Shown: in pieces, positions 23,286-32,572 of the stretch
How positions within the stretch are numbered: the stretch's first letter is position 1
How the letters are laid out: each line of letters begins with the position of its first letter
DNA from: Leguminivora glycinivorella
Taxonomy: Eukaryota; Arthropoda; Insecta; Lepidoptera; Tortricidae
Direction of reading: 5' to 3'
DNA length: 64,000 bases
NCBI RefSeq assembly: GCF_023078275.1
Contig: NC_062978.1
Coordinates: 3,486,585 to 3,550,584, forward strand
Notes under the pieces: model-generated
What the model was told of the DNA's origin: nothing
Seen by the model: only the letters and a program-made list of their open reading frames with translations
Database searches by the model: none
Made by a program: the position numbers and the translations under genes

Positions 23286-23455
23286 TCACAGTGCCTTGAT
23301 TTTACTGTTATGCTCTGTAACTTTCATCATCATCAATCATTTAAGAGTTGGACTCTTGTCGGTGGAGCAACTTCCATGAGTGCCGGTCTTCTGCCTTCCT
23401 TTTGACTTCCTGATACGACACAACGTAACTTTATTGAATAATAAATAAATAAATT
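23286..23455 (+). repeat. Retroposon 3' end with TAAATAAATAAA tail
   Basis: The TTTAAGAGTTGGACTCTTGTC, GTGCCGGTCTTCTGCC and CTTCCTGATACGAC phrases followed by AATAATAAATAAATAAA look like a LINE 3' terminus. Confidence 0.4.
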
Positions 23456-23675
23456 CCTAGAAGTTCAATCTATTATGTGACTCCAGATTTGAAGCCACTT
23501 ATTCTCTGTTTCAGACGATTTATGGCGCAATATCCGAGAAACATCGCTTTTGGTAGCTAAACAGGCCTATGCGAGAGCGACATACTTTGCCACATAGCTG
23601 ACAAGGGAAGCTTGCAACCGATTGCGACGTTTCGCTACGGTGCCTTTCCCTTTTGTCTGTAAGTGCCGCAAACCA

Positions 23676-23799
23676 GCGTGCCTAGTCGAATGCACAAGGC
23701 TCACGAAACTCTCACGATAATATCTCTTTCGTAGCTATCTATCTCTATCGCTCTTGCGTATCGTTTCGTGTCGCAGAAATACCATTCGGTTACGGCACC
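23676..23799 (+). mobile_element. GTAGCCGAATGGCA-type MITE, copy 2 (deleted)
   Basis: Left end GCGTGCCTAGTCGAATGCAC, right end ACCATTCGGTTACGGCACC. Part of the interior is missing compared with the 155-bp copy at 53135. Confidence 0.55.
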
Positions 23800-23802
23800 A
23801 GA

Positions 23803-23948
23803 GTACGTAGCCGAATGGCACAAACGTTCACGAAACGCTCACGAAACGAAACGCTCGTAGATATCTATCTCTATTGCTCCTGCGTATTGGCGCGACAGAG
23901 CCAGACTACCTTTCGCGGCTTTTCGTTTCGTTTCGCGTCGCAGCTTCG
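23803..23948 (+). mobile_element. GTAGCCGAATGGCA-type MITE, copy 3 (right end lost)
   Basis: It starts AGTACGTAGCCGAATGGCAC and runs to TTCGCGTCGCAG, then is cut just before the next palindromic element at 23958. It lies head to tail with copy 2. Confidence 0.55.
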
Positions 23949-23957
23949 CCTAAAGGG

Positions 23958-24105
23958 CCTGCCGGCGTATCATGCTGCCAATTTTATCACTTATCCACGT
24001 GGATAAAGCATCCGTCACGCTTTAGCAAGTGTGTCAGTGTGAGAGTGACAGATGTCTTACCCACGTGGATAAGTGATAAAATTGGCAGCATGATACGCCG
24101 GCAGG
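23958..24105. mobile_element. MITE with perfect 45-bp arms
   Basis: CCTGCCGGCGTATCATGCTG through CCACGTGG (23958-24002) is exactly complementary to 24061-24105, with a 58-bp centre containing GTGTCAGTGTGAGAGTGACA. Perfect arms suggest recent activity. Confidence 0.75.
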
Positions 24106-25020
24106 TCTCATCAACGAACTTGCGAACCTACATATACCGGTTGTCTATTGTTTGCCCGACAGTCATTTAACATAATATTCATTTGCCCGAATCTAACTTG
24201 CCTGAATTTCATTAGCCCGAATGATTTGTTTACCATAAAAATCATATGACATACTCGTTGTTTATCCGAATATTACCTTCCATAATCATACAATGCCATA
24301 CTATTTGTTAGCCATATTATTAAGTGCAATAATATGGTTTCATAGAATATTCAAACGCCATAAGCAATTATTGCCATATTAATTGTTGCCCATATTATTA
24401 CCTAACCTAACCTACTTTCTGATAGCAGTTTCATTTTCCAGGGGTCACAGTTCTAACCTAACCTAACCTAACCTACTTTTCCAGCAGTTTCATTCTCCAG
24501 GGGTCACAGTTCTAACCTAACCTAACCTACTTTCTGATAGCAGTTTCATTTTCCAGGGGGTCGCAGTTCTAACCTAACCTAACCTACTTTTCAAGCAGTT
24601 TCCTTTTCCAGAGGTTCACAGTTCTAACCTAACCTAGCCTACTTTCTGATAGCAGTTTCATTTTCCAGGGGGTCACAGTTCTAACCTAACCTAACCTACT
24701 TTCTGATAGCAGTTTCATTCTCTAGTCCTTCTAGTACCTATTATAGTAGTTTTCGATTCTGCCAAAGCACATTATGGAAATTGACTTTTCTGGACGCTAA
24801 TTTGTATGACAAATGATGGTATGGAATGTGGTAATTACGGATTTCGATGATTCTGACAAATGACATTATGGAAACTGACTTTATGGGAAACAAAGTTTCT
24901 GGCACTAGATTAATATAGTAAACAATGATTATGGCATAAGATGTTATGAGAAACAATATTATGATTGTTGAATAGGATGGCATGTCGTGATTAAGTGCAA
25001 ACACATACCATGTTTTTCTT
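24106..25020. repeat. Degenerate-word region around a telomere-like minisatellite
   Basis: The flanks of the minisatellite (24140-24400 and 24760-25010) are strings of degenerate short words: GCCCGAAT and GCCATATTA on the left, ATTATGG and TTATGGAAA on the right. The left words are roughly the complement of the right words. The central array is listed separately. Coding potential is not supported. Confidence 0.5.
24398..24725. repeat. Minisatellite of about 60 bp units with CCTAA telomere-type words
   Basis: Six units, each beginning with two to four CCTAA repeats (the insect telomere repeat TTAGG on the other strand), followed by either CTTTCTGATAGCAGTTTC or CTTTTC(C/A)AGCAGTTTC and then TTTTCCAGGGG..CACAGTT. 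The two subtypes alternate A-B-A-B-A-A, a higher-order pattern. Confidence 0.75.
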
Positions 25021-25369
25021 TTGTAAACCCACATCGTATTCTATGAATTCTATTTAAAATCAACCTTATCTTAAACACATTTGAATCGTCATTGCAAGAC
25101 GATCAGAAGACCGTCCTTAGCTGCCCTTATAGTCCGGTGGCAGATTGCGTGATACCCTAGCTAATAGCTACAAAAATACTAAAAATCTGACAAAGGTCTG
25201 TTCGGAAAGGGAAGAGTCGTGATTTATGGGGTCCAATACATTCAATTACATTCGATGACTCTTGACTTTCCAGACTTTAGGTAGTTCATATGTACGTAAA
25301 AAAATACACATATCATAATCAGTTCTTCTCCGTCTATTCTACGATGAAGTCAATGTCGCTGTTAACATG
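25021..25369. other. Unassigned DNA
   Basis: No gene or repeat family was recognised. It forms the left border of the long LINE, whose exact 5' end I cannot place. Confidence 0.35.
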
Positions 25370-25844
25370 CACAGAATCAGATGGCGCTGCCGTCACGTCA
25401 ACAAACACTCCTCGTATTAAATAAATTTAAAAATAGTAATATCAATAATAAGTAGTAGAAAGTGATTGTAAAGTGTAGTATACATAACAACTCTCAAGCA
25501 CAAGTGTTATCTCGTTGTAAATAACCAAAGTTTAGAAATAAGAAGTGTTTCAAATACGTACGTGTCAAAAACTTAGTGCCACCAACAAAACCCAGTTTTT
25601 TCAATGATAACAACTACCAAGATCCATTTCAAATAGTGACTTGACGAGTGAAGTGACAATAATAGTGCTACAATAACAATTTATAAGATTAAGTGTAAAA
25701 AACCCCGATAAAATTCAACGTTAATTTTCGAAATTCTAACTGCCGCCATAATCCACGCCAACTTTGACACTTGTAATTCAAATTCCCGCCGTCTTTTCTA
25801 ACAAACAGTGACATCTATCGGTGGATAACATCAATAGCTACTCG

Positions 25845-25955
25845 CCGCTAGAGGGCGCTTTTAGCAAAAAGAAAAACTCCAAATCCCACCAACAGAGGGC
25901 GTTGATATAAATACTGATAAATACCAAGAAAGAACTACTTGCCACTAGAGGGCGC
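25845..25955 (+). promoter_or_regulatory. Three CTCF-like motifs in the LINE 5' UTR
   Basis: CCGCTAGAGGGCGC (25845-25858), CCAACAGAGGGCG (25889-25901) and CCACTAGAGGGCGC (25942-25955) are spaced about 45-50 bp apart. The last fits the vertebrate CTCF core consensus at every position, and the AGAGGGCG core is also close to the insect one. Binding is untested; the motifs could equally be internal promoter elements. Confidence 0.4.
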
Positions 25956-25999
25956 AAATTGTCAATTAAATAATATTGATATAACCATATTAATTCAAA

Positions 26000-27328
26000 A
26001 TGGTTAATCTTGGAAAATGTAGTAAATGTCAGATTAGAATTTCAAATAGACAATCCCTCGATTGTTCCGTCTGCAGTCTGAGATACTGCCTAGAGTGCCT
26101 AGAACGCAGTGGAGTGGGCTATAAACGTTACAAGTTAATGACGGTTGAAGATAAGAAAAATTGGAAGTGCCGCAGCTGCTGCGTAGTGACCCAACCCAAA
26201 TTAGCTAGTACCCCTAAACCTGGAACATCAAAATTACCTCGCCCAGTAGATCCATACTCTAAAAACACAACTACCAGGAAACAAAAGCCTTCAGATGACT
26301 TGACAAACGCAACAATTACGAACTCATCAACCAGTGTAATAGGTGATACAATAATTTCTCTGGCCGATTTAACAATAACACCAAACAAACCAGATCCGAC
26401 CTCCGCACACTACATGGACATGGATTCTACCAGCAAAACACCATCCATGGATGACATTACTACACCACCACTAACACAAACCCCTACGGCCCCTACCCCT
26501 ATACGGCCAATGAATGCACTATGCCTAGAAGACTTTAGAAATATATTAAACGAAGCTCTGGAAAAAAATAAGCAAACCATTATCTCTGATATGAAATCTA
26601 TGATTCAGAATGAAATAAGTCTAGCAATAAACAATTTTAAAGAAGATATTTTACGACGCACTCATGCCATAACTAAAGAGCAGACAGAAATAAAAAAAGA
26701 TCTATCAGAACTCACCAGAAAAATTCAAACGTTAGAATCTGAAAATAAGAAACTCGAAATGGATATCAAATACATACAAACAACTGTAAACTACCACAAG
26801 ACTCAAACAAATGCCCCATCTCAAAATAACGAAAAAAGAATAGTCCTCCATGGCCTCGAGGAGTTGTATGGAGAAACGGATTTAAACGTCCAAGGGAGGT
26901 TGCTAAATATTTTTCGAGACATAATGAATGTGAATTTACATGGATATATCGAAGATACACACCGCATAGGCAGAAGAGGAAACAAAAGACCGCTAGTCAT
27001 CGAACTCTTGAGTAAGAGCATGAGCCGATATTTGCTGCAAAACTCCGAGTTCTTCAAAAATACAGGCTTGTCTATTACGAAGTTTCTTGACGAAGACTCC
27101 CTGAAAGTGAAACGTTCTCTAACTAATGCCTTGCGTGAAGCTAGAAGAGAAGGAAAGCACGCCATAATTCGTGATAACAAATTGATTATAAATGGGAAGG
27201 AGTGCCCTTATGAACTGTCGCAAACAGCAGTAAATCAAGACCCAAATTCTGACTCACCATGCCAAGGATCACAGGATGTGAACAACAAACAAACAACCCA
27301 AAACAAAAATCATTCCTTTCGAGAGTAA
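26000..27328 (+). CDS. LINE ORF1 protein (PHD-like finger, coiled coil, RNA-binding domain)
   Basis: 442 residues, starting at the ATG that follows the 5' UTR. The N-terminus (about residues 7-60) carries paired cysteines (CSKCQ, CSVC, CLEC, CRSC) typical of the PHD-like finger of many CR1/Jockey ORF1 proteins. A Thr/Pro/Ser-rich linker (about 60-170) follows, then a charged heptad region (about 195-275) likely to form a coiled coil, and a C-terminal domain (about 280-405) with RIVLHGLEE, HRIGRRGNKRP and ALREARREGKHA, similar in plan to the L1-type ORF1 RNA-binding fold. It should bind LINE RNA and form the ribonucleoprotein with ORF2. The frame is uninterrupted. ORF2 begins in an overlapping frame at its 3' end. 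Confidence 0.8.
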   Translation: MVNLGKCSKCQIRISNRQSLDCSVCSLRYCLECLERSGVGYKRYKLMTVEDKKNWKCRSCCVVTQPKLASTPKPGTSKLPRPVDPYSKNTTTRKQKPSDDLTNATITNSSTSVIGDTIISLADLTITPNKPDPTSAHYMDMDSTSKTPSMDDITTPPLTQTPTAPTPIRPMNALCLEDFRNILNEALEKNKQTIISDMKSMIQNEISLAINNFKEDILRRTHAITKEQTEIKKDLSELTRKIQTLESENKKLEMDIKYIQTTVNYHKTQTNAPSQNNEKRIVLHGLEELYGETDLNVQGRLLNIFRDIMNVNLHGYIEDTHRIGRRGNKRPLVIELLSKSMSRYLLQNSEFFKNTGLSITKFLDEDSLKVKRSLTNALREARREGKHAIIRDNKLIINGKECPYELSQTAVNQDPNSDSPCQGSQDVNNKQTTQNKNHSFRE

Positions 27329-30178
27329 CTTTGACATACTAGTACAAAATACACAAAGTTTAAAGAATAAAACTCACATTATTGAAAGCCTACAACTAGA
27401 TTACCAGTACCAGGCATTATGCCTTACCGAAACATGGATCACCCAAGAACAAAAGGATTACATACAAATAGATAACCATACCTTTGCGGCCAGCTTCAAT
27501 CGTACAAACCACCGCGGCGGCGGCGCAGCGATCCTGGTGCGGGACGGAGTGCAGTACAGCGCGTGGCAGGACATTGCGGACCTCTCAGTGGAGTGTGTCA
27601 TAGAGTGTTGTGCCGTTGAAATCAAACCAGACATATTACTTATAGCAATATACAGACCGGACAGGGATATTGAAACCTTTTTTGAAGTATTGAATAAGAT
27701 ATTAGACAAAATAAAGGCAAAAAATAAAAAACACATTATAATAGCAGGTGATTTCAACATAAATAAAAATGAAAGTTGTAATAATTATTGCAGATTACAA
27801 AATATTATGTTAGAATATAATCTCCATCAGATAGTAGACCAACCCACAAGAGAAACTAACTTAAGTTCTACTTGTATAGATTTAATTTTTACTAACAACA
27901 AATTTTTTGACATAACGGTAGAAGATTTAGGTATCTCCGATCACAAAAGCATATCATATTCCTTCAAACAAAGTAGTTCTACAAATACCCCAATTTATAA
28001 ACAGAAAAGATATTTTGATGAATCCAATATTGTGTCATTCAAATCTGCACTTTCTGAAATAGACTGGAAAAATATCCTTGTTGATACAAATAATGTAAAC
28101 AGCAACTACAATGTTTTTAATTCAATACTGACCTGGTTATTAGATACGTACATACCACTTAAAAATGTAAAACTCAAAAATAAAGTTTACAAAAGTTGGC
28201 TCACAGCTGGAATAAAAATGGCCTGTAAAAATAAAAGATGCTTAAAAGCTCTTGCAAACCAAAGTAACAATAAAACATTAAAAAAACATGTTGCAACATA
28301 TACTAATATCCTCAAAAAATGCGTTAATAGATCCAAAAAACTTACCTTTGCACACCAAATGTCAAATTCGAAAAATAAAAATAAGACTATGTGGAATATA
28401 GTCAAACAAGCTACGAACAAAAATAAAATAGTAAATCACAAAAACATAAAAATTAAAATAGGGAATAACACCATAAAATGCCCAATAAATATTTCAAACA
28501 CTTTCAATGACTTTTATGCTTCTGTAGGCAAATCTCCGATAGATGGCAGCAGCGGCATCACGCCGCCTCCGGCCAGCCGTCCTATAACGGCTATAACACA
28601 AACTTCAGTCAATTCCATGTACCTAAATCCAGTGACAGAAGAGGAAATCCTAAATATTATAAAACACCTACCTAATAAAACAAGCTGCGGAATTGATGAA
28701 ATACCTTCCACCTTGATTATAGCATGTGCATATGAGCTCACCCCACCCATCACTAAACTAGTAAATCAATCCTTTGACGAATGTAGCTTCCCAGAAAAAC
28801 TGAAAATAGCAAAAATAAAACCCGTTTTAAAGAAAGGTGGTAAAAAAGACAATCCTGCTCACTACAGACCAATCGCACTCCTCCCCGTTATATCAAAAAT
28901 CTTCGAAAAGTGCATGACAAACCGCATAAACAGTTTTTTAGAAAAATACAATTTACTAAATGATGACCAATTTGGATTCCGCAAAAAACGCTCTACCACC
29001 CTCGCAGCTTACACTTATGTACAAACCATACTAGAATACTTGAAGAATAAACATTATGCAGTGGGACTATTGTTAGACATGTCCAAAGCATATGACAGAG
29101 TCTCACACCCTATACTTCTACAAAAATTAAATGCAATAGGGATACGCGGCAAAGCTCTAAACTGGATGAAGTCATATCTCACGTCACGACAACAGTACGT
29201 CGAAATTGAATATTTTGAAAATCAGACTAGAACATTACACAACGTCAAGTCTAATTTGCAGTATATCGAGAACTCAATCCCACAAGGAAGTGTCATAGGA
29301 TGCATTCTGTTTCTCATTTATATAAATGACCTTCCGAAATCCACCGAGCACAAAGTCGTTATGTTTGCCGATGACTTATCCCTTTTATTTCCATACCCAG
29401 AAAGCAATAGCAACAATCCTGATATAGAACAAACCTTTAATTCAATTACACAATGGCTACACAATCACAATCTATTAATAAATAATGACAAATCCAAACT
29501 CATCCAGTTCAGACCACGACAAAAACAACATTTAAACCTTAACAATATAAAGAGCAACTTAAATATAGAGGAAGTATCTGACTGTACATTATTAGGCATT
29601 ACATTGGACAGCCATTTGTCATGGAAGCCGCAGGTAGAAAAAATAAAAATAAACTTTCCCGATTTGTCTACGCACTCAGCGTACTGAAAAGTAGCACTAC
29701 CCTAGAGTGTGCGCTTGCCGCGTATCACTCGCAGGCAGTCGCCTGGCTACGCTATGGACTCCTCCTGTGGGGCCATAGCACTGATATACAAAACGTTTTT
29801 ATTATGCAAAAAAAATGTATTAGAATCCTAGCAAACATACATCAACCCCAGAGCTGCAGACCCCATTTCAAAAACTTAAACCTGTTGACTCTCCCTTCCC
29901 TGTATATTCTGGAAGTTGCATCATTTGTTAGAAAAAACCTGCATTTATTTAAATTTTGTCAAAATCCTCGCCGCCATCAGTATCTAGAACTACCAGAACC
30001 TAAATTAGAAATATTTAAAAACGGACCATATTACAGAGCCATCAATATCTATAATAAAATCCCCACACACTTAAAAACTGAAAAACTAGACTCAGTATTT
30101 ATAAGCCGACTTAAATCTATACTGGTGGATAAATGTTACTACAAAATAGCAGATTTTTTAGATGATGATACAATGTAA
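27282..30178 (+). CDS. LINE ORF2: endonuclease-reverse transcriptase, one frameshift
   Basis: The frame opens at 27282 and overlaps the end of ORF1 by 47 nt. The endonuclease part shows LTETW, AIYRPDRD, GDFNIN (about 27747), CIDLIFTN and ISDHKS (about 27935), all the expected catalytic motifs of an AP-type endonuclease. The reverse transcriptase part shows YRPIALLP, FGFRKKRST, GLLLDMSKAYDRV, IPQGSVIG and FADD (29364-29375). At about 29640, in an A-rich run, a one-base loss ends this frame at 29687; the C-terminal part continues in another frame (29621-30178: GLLLWGHS, KKCIRILAN, HFKNLNLLTLPSLYI). No in-frame ATG precedes the endonuclease except one at 27276 followed directly by TGA. The copy is probably dead. 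Confidence 0.8.
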
Positions 30179-30365
30179 TTTTATAGTACATCTGATCATA
30201 CATATTATAAATAAGCAAACTGTATAATTATTAGTATTAGTTAGTACCTAAGTGACACATCTGTATTTTGCTACACCCTTATCGGGGTCCATGTATGTAA
30301 TACATATGTATTGTATGTGGTATGCAAATAAATTCTCTTTACAAATAATATTTATTTATTTATTA

Positions 30366-30554
30366 AATGCAGACATCAAATGGTCCAAGAAATGTGTTAG
30401 TTAAGTCGCTTATTATCTATGTTAGTAACAAAATTGAACAAGTAATATTTAATAATTAATAATTAAAAGTGACTTCGTCCTCTAACTCATTGCCCATAAC
30501 AGCGGACAATCTAGCTTATTTGCTATCATGTTTAGAATGCTGTTGCTACTGCCG
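30366..30554. other. Spacer between LINE and LTR element
   Basis: AT-rich, no feature recognised. Together with 38038 onward it is the original target site of the retroelement. Confidence 0.4.
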
Positions 30555-30558
30555 CGCA

Positions 30559-30787
30559 AGTTAAGGGTGCTGCAACCCTTGACAATACCTTCATCAGCTA
30601 AGTCTGATGACAATTCAGCATTTACTTATTGAGAACAAACGTCAATGCTGAATTGCAATATTTAATTATAAATAGCTGTTATTAATTAATTTTAAGTTAG
30701 AATAATCTTGATTGTAAGCTAGGCTGTTACTCTGTCGGTTTAAATAAATATATTTTTTTAGAAACAATCTCTGTCGTTATCTTAATT
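30559..30787 (+). repeat. 5' LTR
   Basis: It starts AGTTAAGGGTGCTGC and ends TTATCTTAATT, the AGTTA..AATT style of gypsy-group LTRs. A TATAAATA box (30667-30674) and an AATAAA signal (30743-30748) are visible. Same length and, by eye, same sequence as 37805-38033. Confidence 0.9.
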
Positions 30788-30804
30788 GGCGCTGAGGACA
30801 GGAT
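30787..30804 (+). other. Primer binding site
   Basis: TGGCGCTGAGGACAGGAT overlaps the last T of the LTR. Its complement ends in CCA, as a tRNA 3' end must. Which tRNA primes was not determined. Confidence 0.6.
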
Positions 30805-31040
30805 TCCCGTCGTTTTCCTGACACGTTCAGAGGCCGTTAAATTCGCGACCGTACCGTGCCGGACGACGTACGTTTCTACGTTTTAAACGGGAATTCGAAC
30901 AAACAAATTTATTAAGAAAACACCAGGAGAACCTGCCGCAGAAGAAACAAGCCAGCTGATCCAGAAAGCTGTCCATCTCCAGCCAACCGGAGCAAGCTCG
31001 AGGATTCCAGCCCGTGAGGTGTCGTGAAAGTCGCCGGAAG

Positions 31041-31050
31041 GAATGTGAGT
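31041..31050 (+). promoter_or_regulatory. Candidate splice donor for env mRNA
   Basis: GAAT^GTGAGT in the untranslated leader (intron would start at 31045). It matches the 5' splice-site consensus and lies upstream of gag, where errantiviruses place the donor of the subgenomic env transcript. Its partner would be the acceptor ending at 36136. Confidence 0.5.
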
Positions 31051-31394
31051 AGATCTTTTTCATCATCCTTTCTGTTCCTTTTATACGTATCCTTACTTAT
31101 TTTAAATATATGTGTTATTAGGGATATACAACGCCGTGGTAACGCTTTAGGGAATAGTTTTAACGTGCCGTTAAGGATATACAACGCCGCAACAGCACTA
31201 TAGGGTATTTTTTCCCTTTTTGTACGTGTTTTTATAAGGATAATAAACATATGATCATAAAACACTAAATAGGTACATATTAATCTGACGTAGTCATAAC
31301 AGGTATCAAAGTTCACTTCAATCGACCGACTTACGCATAGGTATTTCGCAAGAGTAGTTATTTTTAGCACGTTTATTTTTATTTTGCATTTAAA

Positions 31395-32507
31395 ATGGAA
31401 GGCATTACTTTGGTTCCTGAAAATGTAGTTAAAATGATTCCGATTTTCCGTGGAGAAGTTAGGGAATTGTCGGTATACATAAGTAAATGTGAATTTGTCA
31501 TAAGTAAATTTATGGGAGGACCCGATCAAAATGAATATTTATTCCAAGTTCTAACTAGTAGACTCGCGGGTCCCGCAGCTGTTTTATTGGGAGAAAGGTC
31601 GAATATCACTACATGGACCGGGTTAAAAGCTTTATTAAAGGAACATTTTGGAGATCCCAGGACCGAGCAATGTTTACTATTAGAAATGCAAGCTTTAAAG
31701 ATTAATAAGGGCGAAAGTTATATAGACTTCTGTCATAGAGTTCAACATTTTAGAAGCATTTTGCTAGCAAAAGTAGCGGAAACGGTAGATAATGAAACAA
31801 TACGTAATGCCAAACAGGAAATCTATACTCATACCTCCTTTGATGTCTTTCTTTATAATTTACCGCAATATTTAGTTAAAATGATTAGATTAAAAAACGT
31901 CACTACACTAGAAGGCGCGATTAAAACGGTTTTAGAAGAAGAAAATTTTAACACAGTCTATAATATGAAGAACCCTTTCAGAAATCAAGCGAATAATAGG
32001 CAGAACCAAGGGTATGCTAGACAGAACCCTAATTATACTTCCGAGTTACAAGATAGGTCGGACAGTAGGTTTTCAAATAATAATGTTCCCCCGAATAGAA
32101 ATAACTTTAATCAAAGGTCTCAAAATAATTTTTACCCATCGAACGGTTCGCAACAATTCAGAAATAATAACAGGCCAGTAAATAGCTCTAATTATTCATC
32201 TAATATACGTAATCAATGGCAATCGCAATCTAGGCAAGCGGCGCCGCTGCACATGCAAGATCAGCAATACGCCGGTTATTCACCGCAGGCTAACGCGGGG
32301 CCGATTCCACACGTGCCGACTCGTAACATGGCATCGGGTTCTAACACTGACGTTACCATGAGAACTGCCAGTTCACGACGCGTTAACTATACGGAGAATA
32401 TTGACGCCGACCAAATGTATTTAGAGCCACATTTTGAACCAACCCCAGGCCCAAGTCACGAGGTCGGAAATTTTTTTCTAGCGGCCTCAAACAGGCGACC
32501 AGAATAG
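31395..32507 (+). CDS. gag: Errantivirus gag
   Basis: 370 residues. The N-terminal two thirds contain a retroelement capsid-like region (FVISKFMGG, LLKEHFGDPRTEQ, YIDFCHRVQHF). The C-terminal third is rich in Asn, Gln, Arg and Ser and has no CCHC zinc knuckle, as in gypsy-group gags, which bind RNA through basic residues. It would form the particle core in the cytoplasm. The ATG follows a 607-nt leader. Near its end (32468-32477) a run AAATTTTTTT offers a slip site into pol, which lies in the -1 frame. Confidence 0.85.
   Translation: MEGITLVPENVVKMIPIFRGEVRELSVYISKCEFVISKFMGGPDQNEYLFQVLTSRLAGPAAVLLGERSNITTWTGLKALLKEHFGDPRTEQCLLLEMQALKINKGESYIDFCHRVQHFRSILLAKVAETVDNETIRNAKQEIYTHTSFDVFLYNLPQYLVKMIRLKNVTTLEGAIKTVLEEENFNTVYNMKNPFRNQANNRQNQGYARQNPNYTSELQDRSDSRFSNNNVPPNRNNFNQRSQNNFYPSNGSQQFRNNNRPVNSSNYSSNIRNQWQSQSRQAAPLHMQDQQYAGYSPQANAGPIPHVPTRNMASGSNTDVTMRTASSRRVNYTENIDADQMYLEPHFEPTPGPSHEVGNFFLAASNRRPE
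32468..32477 (+). promoter_or_regulatory. Candidate -1 ribosomal frameshift site (gag-pol)
   Basis: In the gag frame the bases read A AAT TTT TTT, giving two overlapping slippery heptamers (AAATTTT and TTTTTTT). The -1 frame is open from here through the protease. No strong downstream pseudoknot was recognised by eye. Confidence 0.55.
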
Positions 32508-32572
32508 TATTAAATTATAGTCGAAAATTAAAGCTTCCCCATATTGCTATTCCTGAATTACAGGCACTTTTT

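Larger units (their letters stand above)
25370..30350 (+). mobile_element. Long LINE of the Jockey/CR1 superfamily
   Basis: A near full-length non-LTR retrotransposon: a 5' untranslated region of roughly 600 bp, ORF1 (26000-27328), ORF2 (27282-30178, one frameshift) and a 3' untranslated region ending in an AT-rich TTTATTTATTTATT tail. It copies itself by target-primed reverse transcription using the ORF2 endonuclease. The 5' boundary is a guess and no target duplication was identified. Base use is A-rich on the coding strand. Confidence 0.75.

Noticed and set aside
24398..24725. CRISPR-like array
   Set aside because: Repeats and spacers are both repeated and the context is a eukaryotic transposon-rich region; it is a minisatellite.
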